From positions 1-14,510 of the forward strand of contig CAZGDY010000036.1 in NCBI GenBank assembly GCA_964524965.1: DNA of 14,510 nucleotides. The letters run 5' to 3'. The stretch is from Kmv34 sp964524965. Its GTDB lineage: Bacteria > Aerophobota > Aerophobia > Aerophobales > B3-G15. The position numbers were made by a program, and so were the translations under genes. Every line of letters begins with the position of its first letter. Within the stretch, counting starts at the first letter, position 1. This document shows, in pieces, positions 6,324-13,739 of this stretch. A model generated the notes under the pieces. The model made no database searches. It had not been told where the DNA came from and saw only the letters and a program-made list of their open reading frames with translations.

Positions 6324-6413
6324 TTTTCTCTCCCTTTTCTTTAGTTTCTTTGCCTTGTCTGAGGTTGAATTTACCAGGATCATTTTAGTTTTAGGTAATT
6401 TATCCTTAAAAGT

Positions 6414-6442
6414 ACTATAGTAAATTTATTTAAACTTTGCAA
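6414..6442 (-). promoter_or_regulatory. Candidate promoter of the exported SnoaL-like gene
   Basis: On the minus strand TTGCAA (6442-6437) and TATAGT (6419-6414) are separated by 17 nt. Transcription would start near 6407, upstream of both possible start codons (6383 and 6323). Confidence 0.45.
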
Positions 6443-6549
6443 TATTTTTTAGAAATTACTTAGATATTTCCCAGAACATCAAAGTTATTTATTAAAATTT
6501 TGAATACTACTTTTCTAAATAAAAAGCGATAGTAAAATGAGATTAATTC

Positions 6550-6578
6550 TTGTTAAGGAATCTTATTCATGCTAAAAT
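6550..6578 (+). promoter_or_regulatory. Candidate promoter of the DNA methyltransferase gene
   Basis: TTGTTA (6550-6555) and TAAAAT (6573-6578) are 17 nt apart, leaving a leader of about 70 nt before ATG 6656. The surrounding DNA is very A/T-rich, so chance matches are likely. Confidence 0.35.
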
Positions 6579-6655
6579 TATGTTAAAACTTTTTTAGCTT
6601 AGCTTGAGCAGCGCAAAAGTGATATGATAAATATTCTTACTTAAATAAAGGAAAA

Positions 6656-8062
6656 ATGCAGTCTAATATAAAATCTGATTATACATCTAAACAAAGCCAG
6701 AATTATTTTAAAAAAAAAGAAAAAATTTTAGGCCAATTCTTTACACCTCACAGGGTAGCTGACTTTATAATTTCTTACTCAGAGAAATTTTTAACTAAAA
6801 GAGAAATTATTTGCGACCCTGCTTGTGGAGATGGCGTATTTTTAAATGTTGCTTACGGGAAGGATTTTAAAAAAGTAGTTGGAATAGATATAGATGAGGA
6901 TGTAAAAAAATTTTTACCCCTCAAAATAACAAAAGGAATAATAATAAAAGATGCTCTTTGCGATTTGAGTTTTGAAAATAAGGCTGATTTAGTTGTGGGT
7001 AATCCACCTTTTTCAGCAAAATATGGCAAAGTTATAGACCAATCGTTACTTAGTAAATTTCAGCTTGGCCAAGGAAGGAATTCTCAGGCCAGGGAAATAC
7101 TTTTTTTAGAGAAATTTTTTAAACTTGCCAAGAGGAATGGTGTCATCGGAATCATTTTACCCATAGGAATTTTTGCTAATACGCAATTATCTTATGTAAG
7201 AGGTTTTATGCTGGAGAACTTAAAGATATTAGCTATAATCTCTCTTCCTCGTGGTATATTCAGATCAACTGGCAAAAAGACCGCTTCGAAAACTTGCATT
7301 TTAATAGCTCGAAAATCTAAGTCCACTCCAAAAGGTAAAATATTTATGGCTAAAATAAATAATCCTTACCATCTTTTAAACATTGGTAAACATGGAAAAC
7401 TGGTAGAAATTGAAGATGATATTTTATATCCGGAATATTACTTTAACAAACTTGAGCTTAAAGTAAATACCAATTTAAGTGATTTAGTTGATATTAAAAA
7501 TGGAGCTACGGAGTATAGAGAGAAAAGATTTTTTGTCAATAATGGTCTGCCATTTATATCTGCTAAAGTAGTAACACCATTAGGTATTGATTTTTCAAAA
7601 AAAAGAAAATATATTCAACCCAACTCTGCCATGGACAAAAAAAGAGCTTACATTAATTTAGAAAATTTAGCATTTGTTAGAGTGGGAGTTGGGTGCATAG
7701 GAAGAGTAGCAGTTATAACCCATAAAGCGGAACAGGGAATTGCTGATGATTGGATTTATATACTCAAATTAAAAGATACGAAAATATCACCTTATTATTT
7801 GGCTTTTTATCTTCAGACCCCATCTATACAAAGTGAGGTGAGGCGGTTAAGCAGAGGAACAGGAACAATAACTATCCCGATAAGACTCTTAAAGAAAATA
7901 CCAGTGATAATTCCTAATGTAAATTTAAATAAAAAAGCAAAATTAACTTATTTAAAAATAGTTGAATTACGGGAAAAAACTCAATATAAAAAAGCAAAAT
8001 ACTTACATGGAGCTTTTATCAAGAGGTTAGATGATTTGATAAAGCAAAATGTTTTTCAGTAG
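6656..8062 (+). CDS. Solitary N6-adenine DNA methyltransferase fused to an HsdS-like specificity domain
   Basis: The 468-residue protein joins a gamma-class N6-adenine methyltransferase to one target-recognition domain. GQFFTP (26-31) is motif X, DPACGDG (54-60) is the S-adenosylmethionine-binding motif I, and NPPF (116-119) is catalytic motif IV. From about residue 270 the sequence resembles half of a type I HsdS subunit: NLSDLVDIKNGATE, LPFISAKVV, FVRVGVGCIGRVAV, then SPYYLAFYLQTPSIQSEVRRLSRGTGT and IPIRLLKKIPVIIP, which matches the conserved stretch closing an HsdS half. There is no nuclease domain, and no HsdR or other restriction gene lies nearby. It methylates adenine in an unknown site. 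The gene is visibly more A/T-rich than the metabolic genes, hinting at transfer. Confidence 0.85.
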   Translation: MQSNIKSDYTSKQSQNYFKKKEKILGQFFTPHRVADFIISYSEKFLTKREIICDPACGDGVFLNVAYGKDFKKVVGIDIDEDVKKFLPLKITKGIIIKDALCDLSFENKADLVVGNPPFSAKYGKVIDQSLLSKFQLGQGRNSQAREILFLEKFFKLAKRNGVIGIILPIGIFANTQLSYVRGFMLENLKILAIISLPRGIFRSTGKKTASKTCILIARKSKSTPKGKIFMAKINNPYHLLNIGKHGKLVEIEDDILYPEYYFNKLELKVNTNLSDLVDIKNGATEYREKRFFVNNGLPFISAKVVTPLGIDFSKKRKYIQPNSAMDKKRAYINLENLAFVRVGVGCIGRVAVITHKAEQGIADDWIYILKLKDTKISPYYLAFYLQTPSIQSEVRRLSRGTGTITIPIRLLKKIPVIIPNVNLNKKAKLTYLKIVELREKTQYKKAKYLHGAFIKRLDDLIKQNVFQ

Positions 8063-8065
8063 TTA

Positions 8066-8209
8066 TTAAATAAGAGGAAAATTTACTTTTTCCTTGATGG
8101 GTTCAATACCTTCCAGTTCTATGTTACTATCGGCAATTTTAAAACTCTTTGTAATTTCTTCGCCAAGCTTTTTTCGCAGTCTGCGCGTAATAAAAACCAA
8201 AACTTTCAC
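8066..8209 (-). CDS. Small 47-residue hypothetical protein downstream of the PIN-like gene
   Basis: A GTG-initiated frame reads VKVLVFITRRLRKKLGEE... and ends ...IEPIKEKVNFPLI, directly adjoining the convergent methyltransferase stop (3 nt apart). Its composition is protein-like: a hydrophobic strand (KVLVFIT), a basic helix (RRLRKKLGEEITKSF) and an acidic tail. It starts 21 nt after the stop of the PIN-like gene on the same strand, so the two could be co-transcribed. The ribosome site is weak (TTTGAG-type). It could be a small partner protein of the PIN-like gene, or the remnant of a longer gene. The family is not recognised. Confidence 0.45.
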   Translation of the reverse strand: MKVLVFITRRLRKKLGEEITKSFKIADSNIELEGIEPIKEKVNFPLI

Positions 8210-8230
8210 TTAAGTTTTCTCAAATCAAGT

Positions 8231-8635
8231 TTATTTAGTTTTAGAGATTTGTTCCAGTGTCCAGGGATAAAACTTTTCTTCTATCTCCTCTGTTATTTTT
8301 TGATACCTTAATCTTGCTCCTGAGGTGGAAGCTATCATTTTAAAGAAGGGAAAGTGGTAGAGCTGTTCTTTTAACATTTGTTCCAAAAAGCAAGATAAGA
8401 GGTGTAAAATATAAACTATTTTTTTTACTTCTTTTTCTTCAATTATAATAACTCCCGTACTTTTGTGGTAAGGAAACTGATAAGGATCAAGATAATCTTT
8501 ATCCCTGGTTAAAATAATTCTTTTTTCCTCTCTTGCTTTTTTGTGATGGTAAAGGTCCTTTTTCTCTCGTAAACTTTCCTGCTCACATACATATTTAATG
8601 TCCCAGTGAAGCGTATTTCTCATAAATTTAACCAC
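8231..8635 (-). CDS. DUF5615/Mut7-C-like PIN-fold protein (possible RNase toxin), start uncertain
   Basis: The core RIILTRDKDYLDPYQFPYHKSTGVIII is the signature of the DUF5615/Mut7-C PIN-like group, whose members are often predicted RNase toxins. The first conventional start is GTG 8635, giving 134 residues, but the frame remains open upstream to 8701. That upstream part reads RKIKLYADEDIPSAV, which matches the conserved N-terminal strand and acidic site (D-E-[DN]-[IL]-P) of the family. A purine-rich AAAGGAAAG sits just before an in-frame ATT near 8686. The real protein therefore probably begins near 8686 with a non-standard codon, or the gene has lost its start. C-terminally the protein is longer than the usual domain by a helical, basic tail. 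No adjacent DUF433-type antitoxin was seen. Confidence 0.7.
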   Translation of the reverse strand: MVKFMRNTLHWDIKYVCEQESLREKKDLYHHKKAREEKRIILTRDKDYLDPYQFPYHKSTGVIIIEEKEVKKIVYILHLLSCFLEQMLKEQLYHFPFFKMIASTSGARLRYQKITEEIEEKFYPWTLEQISKTK

Positions 8636-8854
8636 TGCAGAAGGTATATCTTCATCTGCATAGAGTTTAATTTTTCTGGGGGAAATTATTCTTTCCTTTT
8701 TTTATAAGTGTTTTTTCTTAGCTTTCTCAAACAGATAGTTTTGTAAGTACTGAAGTTAAATTGGAAAATAAAGAAAAACTGAAAAGCATCTTTTCTTAGG
8801 AGATAATGAGTCTAGGAGAAAAGAATGTAAAGCTTAAATTATTGTCCAGGTAAG

Positions 8855-9760
8855 CTACAAAAGCTTAAGAGAGATGTCTCCGGAGATAGTTTTAAATTTT
8901 ATCCTAACTCCACCCCCGCCAATGGTTCCCTGAACTTTACCACGTTTTCCCAAGGTTTCCTGAACAACAATCTTGAAGTCAGTGTTGATTTTTCCGGAAA
9001 CAGTTTGGGTATCTATATCGGCTTCAATACTCTCAGGAAGGAATAAATCAATATCACCACTTATGGAGCTAAAATTCATTCCGGAAGAAGTGCTATCAAT
9101 CTCCTCCAGCTCCACCCATATATCACCACTAGTAGTATCGATGGATGAGACAACTCCTTTTGTCTCAATGATTTTTATATCTCCGCTGACCGATTTTGCC
9201 ATAATAGTTCCTTCTGAGTTTTGTATGTTTATATCGCCACTGATTGTGCTTACCTCAATATTTCCCCAAATATCGCTTAATCCAATATTGCCACTTACTG
9301 TTTCTACTTTGATGTTATTATTTTTTTCTTTGATTTGAATATCGCCACTGACCGATTTTATTTGAACTGTTGCATTTAGGGGAACCCACAGTTCATAGTC
9401 TATTCTTGGTGCAGAAGAAAGAGATGTAATTTGCTTCCACCAGGAGGATGTGGGATAGCGCGTATTGATACTCAATTGGCTTTTTTTAGTAATAATTTCA
9501 ATCTCAATATCATCTAAAAGCTTTTCGGCTTGCTCTTCCCAGACAGATCCCACTGATTTGGTGGCTATCATTTTTACCTGTTCCTTATCCCAGGAATGAA
9601 TGAGAATATTTCCGGCAACGTTCTCCACGGAAACAAAACCCTCTTGGGTTAAGGGGAAGAATCTTTCTTCAACTTTTTTTACTTGAGCAGCTAACGAAGG
9701 GCTTGTCAAAGCAAAGCACAATAACCCCATTACCAACACAAGAAAACCTCTTTTTATCAT
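8855..9760 (-). CDS. Exported DUF4097-type protein with SGDI repeats
   Basis: This is a 301-residue exported protein. MIKRG is followed by a hydrophobic segment and a likely cleavage at SLAA-Q. After an N-terminal region (FVSVENVAGNILIHSWDKEQVKM) it carries about eight repeats of the type VSGDI, VSGNI, ISGDI, TSGDI and VSGKI, spaced roughly 18-22 residues apart. These form the stacked beta-strand rungs typical of the DUF4097/DUF4098 family. The role of such proteins is poorly known; cell-envelope association or stress-related scaffolding is usually proposed. I set the start at ATG 9760, with GGGAG 8 nt upstream. A longer in-frame start at 9826 lies at the -35 box of the promoter and is therefore excluded. 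Confidence 0.85.
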   Translation of the reverse strand: MIKRGFLVLVMGLLCFALTSPSLAAQVKKVEERFFPLTQEGFVSVENVAGNILIHSWDKEQVKMIATKSVGSVWEEQAEKLLDDIEIEIITKKSQLSINTRYPTSSWWKQITSLSSAPRIDYELWVPLNATVQIKSVSGDIQIKEKNNNIKVETVSGNIGLSDIWGNIEVSTISGDINIQNSEGTIMAKSVSGDIKIIETKGVVSSIDTTSGDIWVELEEIDSTSSGMNFSSISGDIDLFLPESIEADIDTQTVSGKINTDFKIVVQETLGKRGKVQGTIGGGGVRIKFKTISGDISLKLL

Positions 9761-9797
9761 AAAAAATCTCCCTTTTGCTTTATTTGACTTTTGCCAA

Positions 9798-9826
9798 ATC
9801 ATAAACAACACAATCATTATTGTCAA
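9798..9826 (-). promoter_or_regulatory. Strong promoter of the DUF4097 gene
   Basis: On the minus strand a perfect TTGACA (9826-9821) and TATGAT (9803-9798) are separated by exactly 17 nt. Transcription would start near 9791, about 30 nt before the ATG at 9760. Confidence 0.65.
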
Positions 9827-9950
9827 TTTCTTTCTTCTCTGGTAAGATTCAAAGAGTCTGAGGTTATTTTTTCTTGCAGCAATTATTCAAGTTAGTTTAA
9901 AAATAAAGAGCAAGGGATAAAGGTTTTACTAAGCCAGAGGGAGGAAAAAT

Positions 9951-11138
9951 ATGCCAATAAAATATGATAATCCACTGGACAAGATTTATACATTTGGGTC
10001 ACCGGCCAAGATTATTTTTGGTATTAATGCTCTTAATACCATAGGAGATGCTCTGGGAAGTTTTAAACAAGAGAAAATTCTTTTACTGACAAATAAAGTA
10101 ATTAAGGAGACCGTACCAGCAAAAGAATTAATCTCAAATCTATCCTCAAGTGGTTTTAAGGTAAAGGTTTTTGAAAGCGAAATAAAAGAGCCCACAGTTG
10201 GGATGGTAAATGACTTTATTAGCTTTATTCGTTCTGAAAAAAAAGGAATCGTTATTGGCATGGGTGGTGGCAGTATCATGGATCAGGCAAAAGTAGCATC
10301 TGCTTTAGCTAAAACTAAAAATGAAGTTAAAGATTGCGTCGGAGTTAACAAAGTTCCGGATCGCACTCTTCCTTTAGTTCTTATTCCTACGACTGCAGGG
10401 ACAGGTGCTGAAACAAGTAAAAATGCAATCCTTCTTGAAGGAAATAAAAAACTGGTAATAATTAGCCCCAATATATTGACGGATATAGCAATTCTTGATC
10501 CCGTGATTACAGCTTCTCTTCCTCCTTCCCTAACAGCGTTTACGGGTATGGACGCATTGAGCCACGCTATTGAAGCTATAATGTCATTAAATTGCAATCC
10601 TGTGACTATGGCTGTAGCTTTAGAAGCCGTTTCGTTAATTAATAGCAATTTACCTGCTGCTTATTTTAATGGATTAGACATTCAGGCAAGATTTAACATG
10701 GTTATTGCAGCAACATTAGGAGGGTTATCTTTAAATACAGGTGTAGTATTAGGACATTCAGTTGCTTATACCTTGGGTCATTTTGGTGTATCGCATGGAT
10801 TAGGCTGTGCCATAGCTTTGCCTCATGTAATGAAATTTAATGCACCTGTTACTTCTCAAAAGATGGGTAGAATAGCTAAGGCGTTAGGTTCGAGTGGTAA
10901 TACGGTAGATAATTCAATCGGAAGAGCATCGTACGCTGTAAATAAAGTGAAACACTTAAACGAATTATTGGATATACCCTTATCACTAAAATCGATGGGA
11001 GTTCAAAAAAAAGAGCTCAAAAAATTAGCCGAGGAATGTTTTATTAAATATCAAAGGCCAACCAATCCTCGAAAATATTCAGAAAAGGACATTATCGAAC
11101 TATATAATCAGTTGTGGTCGGGTGATCTTGATCTTTAA
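9951..11138 (+). CDS. Iron-containing alcohol dehydrogenase
   Basis: The 395-residue protein belongs to the group III iron-dependent alcohol dehydrogenases (FucO/1,3-propanediol dehydrogenase type). GMGGGSIMD at residues 103-111 is the nucleotide-binding GGGS motif, and PTTAGTGAETS at 146-156 is the second cofactor segment. The iron ligands are all present: D201 and H205 in GMDALSHAIEA, H269 in LGHS, and H282 in VSHG. Length and spacing are normal. It would interconvert an aldehyde and an alcohol with NAD(P)H, a typical fermentative reaction, or act on a polyol; the substrate is not predictable. GGAGG lies 6 nt before ATG 9951. The upstream gene is divergent and no clear promoter was found in 9827-9950. 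It stands alone or shares a transcript with the gene at 11446. Confidence 0.88.
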   Translation: MPIKYDNPLDKIYTFGSPAKIIFGINALNTIGDALGSFKQEKILLLTNKVIKETVPAKELISNLSSSGFKVKVFESEIKEPTVGMVNDFISFIRSEKKGIVIGMGGGSIMDQAKVASALAKTKNEVKDCVGVNKVPDRTLPLVLIPTTAGTGAETSKNAILLEGNKKLVIISPNILTDIAILDPVITASLPPSLTAFTGMDALSHAIEAIMSLNCNPVTMAVALEAVSLINSNLPAAYFNGLDIQARFNMVIAATLGGLSLNTGVVLGHSVAYTLGHFGVSHGLGCAIALPHVMKFNAPVTSQKMGRIAKALGSSGNTVDNSIGRASYAVNKVKHLNELLDIPLSLKSMGVQKKELKKLAEECFIKYQRPTNPRKYSEKDIIELYNQLWSGDLDL

Positions 11139-11270
11139 AAGTATGATCAGGGCGATTTTACCGATGAAGTTAAAGTGGCTGTCAATACTTTTTTAATCCT
11201 AGAATGAACCTATTGTGTAATGTAACCTAAAATGAGGAACAAAAAAAAATTTAGTCCTAAATAAAAGGTA

Positions 11271-11356
11271 CGTGAAAATTGAGCTAATCAAGAGTTCCAT
11301 GATTATTAGTTTTAATTATCCGGAAAATCGGAGTAGTTTTTTAAGGTATTTTCACG
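11271..11356. repeat. 9-bp inverted repeat in the 11139-11445 spacer
   Basis: CGTGAAAAT (11271-11279) and ATTTTCACG (11348-11356) are perfect arms 68 nt apart. They could close a leader RNA structure or bracket a small insertion. The spacer also holds AAAAGTAT just after the upstream stop codon and ATACTTTT near 11186, a possible loose terminator. No gene was found here. Confidence 0.35.
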
Positions 11357-11388
11357 ATTTTGGTTTTGTCAGGGAAGTGGAGGGGTGT

Positions 11389-11406
11389 TTTCCTGCTTGC
11401 AGGAAA
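11389..11406. promoter_or_regulatory. Operator-like palindrome upstream of the flavin oxidoreductase gene
   Basis: TTTCCTGCTTGCAGGAAA has perfect 8-bp arms around a 2-base centre and ends 39 nt before ATG 11446. The near-zero loop makes it a poor RNA hairpin and a good DNA site for a dimeric regulator. The bound protein is unknown. Confidence 0.45.
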
Positions 11407-11445
11407 CAGTAGTTTGATATTTTTAGAACGGGAAAGGATGATGAT

Positions 11446-12552
11446 ATGGAAACTTTATTTGATAAAACACGATTAAATAAGGTGGAACTCAGGAATCGAT
11501 TTATTCGTTCCGCTACCTGGGAAAATATGGCTGACCGGAAGGGACATTTCACTGAATCTCTCTGGCAGACTTATCAAGAGCTTGCTCGAGGCGAAGTGGG
11601 ACTTATAATCACCGGATTCGTTTTTGTCATGCAAAACGAACAGCCTAATTTTGGTATGTTGGGAATCTATGATGATTCGTTCATTCCAGAGTATGAAGCT
11701 CTGACCAATATGGTACACAGTTTTGGAAGTGCTATTATTCCTCAGATTGTTTATGGAGGTTCTCAAACGAGCTTTAATGTGGGAAGTCGGGAAATTTGGG
11801 GACCATCTGCTGTTGAGGAGATAAACTCTGCTGTCACACCCAAAGCAATGACTAAAAACGATATTCGGTCTTTGATTAAGGCATTTGGTGATGCAGCAGA
11901 AAGAGCCCAAAAAGCTGGTTTTGACGGAGTGGAGATTCATGCAGCTCATGGCTACCTGTTAAGCCAATTTCTCACTCCCTATTACAACCGAAGGACGGAT
12001 GAATATGGCGGGCTCATCCATAACCGGGCTCGCATTATTTATGAGGTGTACGAGGAAGTCAGGCGTCGGGTTGGTGGTGAGTACCTTGTTATGATCAAGA
12101 TTAACGGTGAAGATTTTTCTGAAAGGGGACTAATTCTTGAGGAGAGCATGGCAGTCTGCCAAGAGCTTGCAGTACGGGGTATTGATGCCATTGAAGTGAG
12201 TGGCGGGCAAGCGCCCAAAGCAGGCAAGAAGAACATCATTATTAGAACTGATATCAAGTTAGAGGCACAGGAGTCATATTTTACTCGCGAAGGAGCGATG
12301 GTTGCAGATGCGGTTGATGTACCCGTAGCTTTAGTGGGGGGAAACAGGACTTTGAAAGTAATGGGGAATATCTTGCAAAGTACGGACATTAAGTATTTTT
12401 CCCTTTCGAGACCATTTCTATGTGAGCCTGGTTTAGCGGCCAGGTGGAGAAAAGGTGATAAGTCCCGTACTAAGTGCATATCCTGTAATCGTTGTCTGGC
12501 AAATGCTGTAAAAGGAGAACAATTAGCTTGTGTGCTGCGGGAGGAAAATTAA
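11446..12552 (+). CDS. NADH:flavin oxidoreductase, Old Yellow Enzyme family, with C-terminal Cys cluster
   Basis: The 368-residue protein is an FMN-binding TIM barrel. GVEIHAAHGYLLSQFLTPYYN at 161-181 and RRTDEYGG at 182-189 are family signatures. H165 and H168 are the substrate-binding pair and Y170 the likely proton donor. LVGGNR (296-301) and FSLSRPFLCEP (318-328) contact the FMN phosphate. After the barrel comes C344-x2-C347-x2-C350-x11-C362, close to the CX2CX3CX11C iron-sulfur motif of 2,4-dienoyl-CoA reductase and trimethylamine dehydrogenase but one residue shorter. The NAD(P)/FAD domain of those enzymes is absent. A 4Fe-4S cluster fed by an external electron donor is plausible. It probably reduces an activated C=C bond. 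The ATG follows AAAGGATGATGAT, a moderate ribosome site. Confidence 0.88.
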   Translation: METLFDKTRLNKVELRNRFIRSATWENMADRKGHFTESLWQTYQELARGEVGLIITGFVFVMQNEQPNFGMLGIYDDSFIPEYEALTNMVHSFGSAIIPQIVYGGSQTSFNVGSREIWGPSAVEEINSAVTPKAMTKNDIRSLIKAFGDAAERAQKAGFDGVEIHAAHGYLLSQFLTPYYNRRTDEYGGLIHNRARIIYEVYEEVRRRVGGEYLVMIKINGEDFSERGLILEESMAVCQELAVRGIDAIEVSGGQAPKAGKKNIIIRTDIKLEAQESYFTREGAMVADAVDVPVALVGGNRTLKVMGNILQSTDIKYFSLSRPFLCEPGLAARWRKGDKSRTKCISCNRCLANAVKGEQLACVLREEN

Positions 12553-12661
12553 AGGCTAATGTGTTTTTGAACCTCTGCCAGAGGCCAGTTATTATGGATT
12601 AACCAGATATTTATTTTTGTCTGAGTGCAAATCTATTTTGCATTTAATCTACTGATAAGGG

Positions 12662-12695
12662 AAAGAGGAGGGTTTTTACAATTTAATGCCTCTTT
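12662..12695. repeat. 7-bp inverted repeat in the 12553-12805 spacer
   Basis: AAAGAGG (12662-12668) and CCTCTTT (12689-12695) are perfect arms around a 20-nt loop. Another small hairpin, CCTCT-gcc-AGAGG, lies shortly after the flavin oxidoreductase stop, near 12581. Neither is followed by a clear U-run. One may mark the end of the plus-strand transcript. Confidence 0.3.
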
Positions 12696-12748
12696 TCAAA
12701 TGGTGTATAATCGAATAAAGTCCAAAAAGGGATAGAATGATGCATATT

Positions 12749-12805
12749 AGAAAATAAGAAGCGCTAATTCAATAAGCCAAAAGGAACAAGTTATTCTTAT
12801 TTTCT
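12749..12805. terminator. 12-bp inverted repeat between convergent genes
   Basis: AGAAAATAAGAA (12749-12760) and TTCTTATTTTCT (12794-12805) are perfectly complementary across 33 nt. The repeat directly touches the stop codon of the minus-strand gene (12806-12808) and lies between two convergent genes. This fits a weak, loosely looped bidirectional terminator; its stem is almost all A/T. Confidence 0.35.
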
Positions 12806-13681
12806 CTATAGTACTTTAGCCAGGGCTTGGATGTGAGCAGGAGTTGTTCCGCAACAACCACCAACAATATTAGCCCCAGCTTTAATGCATTTAGTGATGC
12901 CCTCAGCAAAAAGAGTTGGCGCTAAATCAAACTTGGTTTTTCCATTGATTAATTTGGGTTTTCCGGCATTGGGTTGAGCAATAATAGGAAGCGAAGTTAC
13001 AGTACTAATTTCAGAGATTAGAATAGCCATACTTTCAGGGTCAAGATCGCCACAATTAGTTCCTACAACTTGGGCTCCAGCTTCAGTAAGTGTTTTTGCA
13101 CAATCCTTCGCAGAATTACCCATTATAGTTCGTCCTTCATTTGCCAAGGTTTTAAATGCTATTGAAGCAATAACAGGGATAGAAGCAGTATCTTTACAGG
13201 CACGCAAGGCACAAAGAGCTTCTCGCAGGTCAAACATTGTTTCAATGATGAATCCATCCACTCCACCTTTTACCAGAATTTCAGCTTGTTCTTTAAATGT
13301 TTTGTAAAAGTCCGATTCTGAATAGTTGCCATACGGTTCAAGCATTTTTCCAGTTGGGCCGATGTCACCTAACACATATTGATGTTTATCGGCAATTTGC
13401 TTGGCTAATTCCACCCCTTTCAGGTTTACTTTTTGTACTTTTACGTTTATGTTGTGGGTCTCAATGTAAAGTTTACTCATGGCAAAAGTATTAGCGGTTA
13501 AAGCGTGGCATCCGCATTGAGAGTATTCTCTATGTATTTCTGCCACTATTTCGGGGTTAGTAAGATTGTTTTGTCCACCAGGCACTAATCCGTGTTTTTC
13601 CAGTTCTGTTCCCATAGCACCATCAAGTAAAATTTTCTTTTTGGTTTGCAGAAAAATTGATAAATCCACTATTTTTTCCAT
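12806..13681 (-). CDS. Stand-alone homocysteine S-methyltransferase domain protein
   Basis: The 291-residue protein is a pterin-independent-type homocysteine S-methyltransferase barrel equivalent to the N-terminal module of cobalamin-dependent methionine synthase. LLDGAMGTELEKHG (18-31) and ALTANTFAMS (60-69) are family motifs. The zinc ligands are C210 in GTNCGD and C276-C277 in GGCCGTTP. The folate-binding, cobalamin and reactivation modules of full-length MetH are absent, so it must take a methyl group from a separate corrinoid protein or from a small donor such as S-methylmethionine or a methylated thiol or amine. It starts at ATG 13681 behind a weak AAGAG site, 58 nt after the upstream exported protein gene on the same strand. 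Confidence 0.85.
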   Translation of the reverse strand: MEKIVDLSIFLQTKKKILLDGAMGTELEKHGLVPGGQNNLTNPEIVAEIHREYSQCGCHALTANTFAMSKLYIETHNINVKVQKVNLKGVELAKQIADKHQYVLGDIGPTGKMLEPYGNYSESDFYKTFKEQAEILVKGGVDGFIIETMFDLREALCALRACKDTASIPVIASIAFKTLANEGRTIMGNSAKDCAKTLTEAGAQVVGTNCGDLDPESMAILISEISTVTSLPIIAQPNAGKPKLINGKTKFDLAPTLFAEGITKCIKAGANIVGGCCGTTPAHIQALAKVL

Positions 13682-13739
13682 TTATAACTCTTTTCCCTTT
13701 GCAAACTTAAATTTTTTTATTTTTCTAACATTTGCATCA

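Noticed and set aside
6223..6420. Plus-strand ORF starting next to the assembly gap
   Set aside because: It is antisense to the signal-peptide region of the exported gene and its start lies at the gap edge.
8973..9338. 121-codon plus-strand ORF inside the DUF4097 gene
   Set aside because: Its repeated FISPLIV-type pattern is the complement of the SGDI repeats; the minus-strand frame has a promoter, ribosome site and signal peptide.
11473..11949. 158-codon minus-strand ORF inside the flavin oxidoreductase gene
   Set aside because: Shadow of a gene with unmistakable family motifs; no domain or ribosome site.
12039..12479. 146-codon minus-strand ORF inside the flavin oxidoreductase gene
   Set aside because: Shadow of the same enzyme gene, with no recognisable motif.
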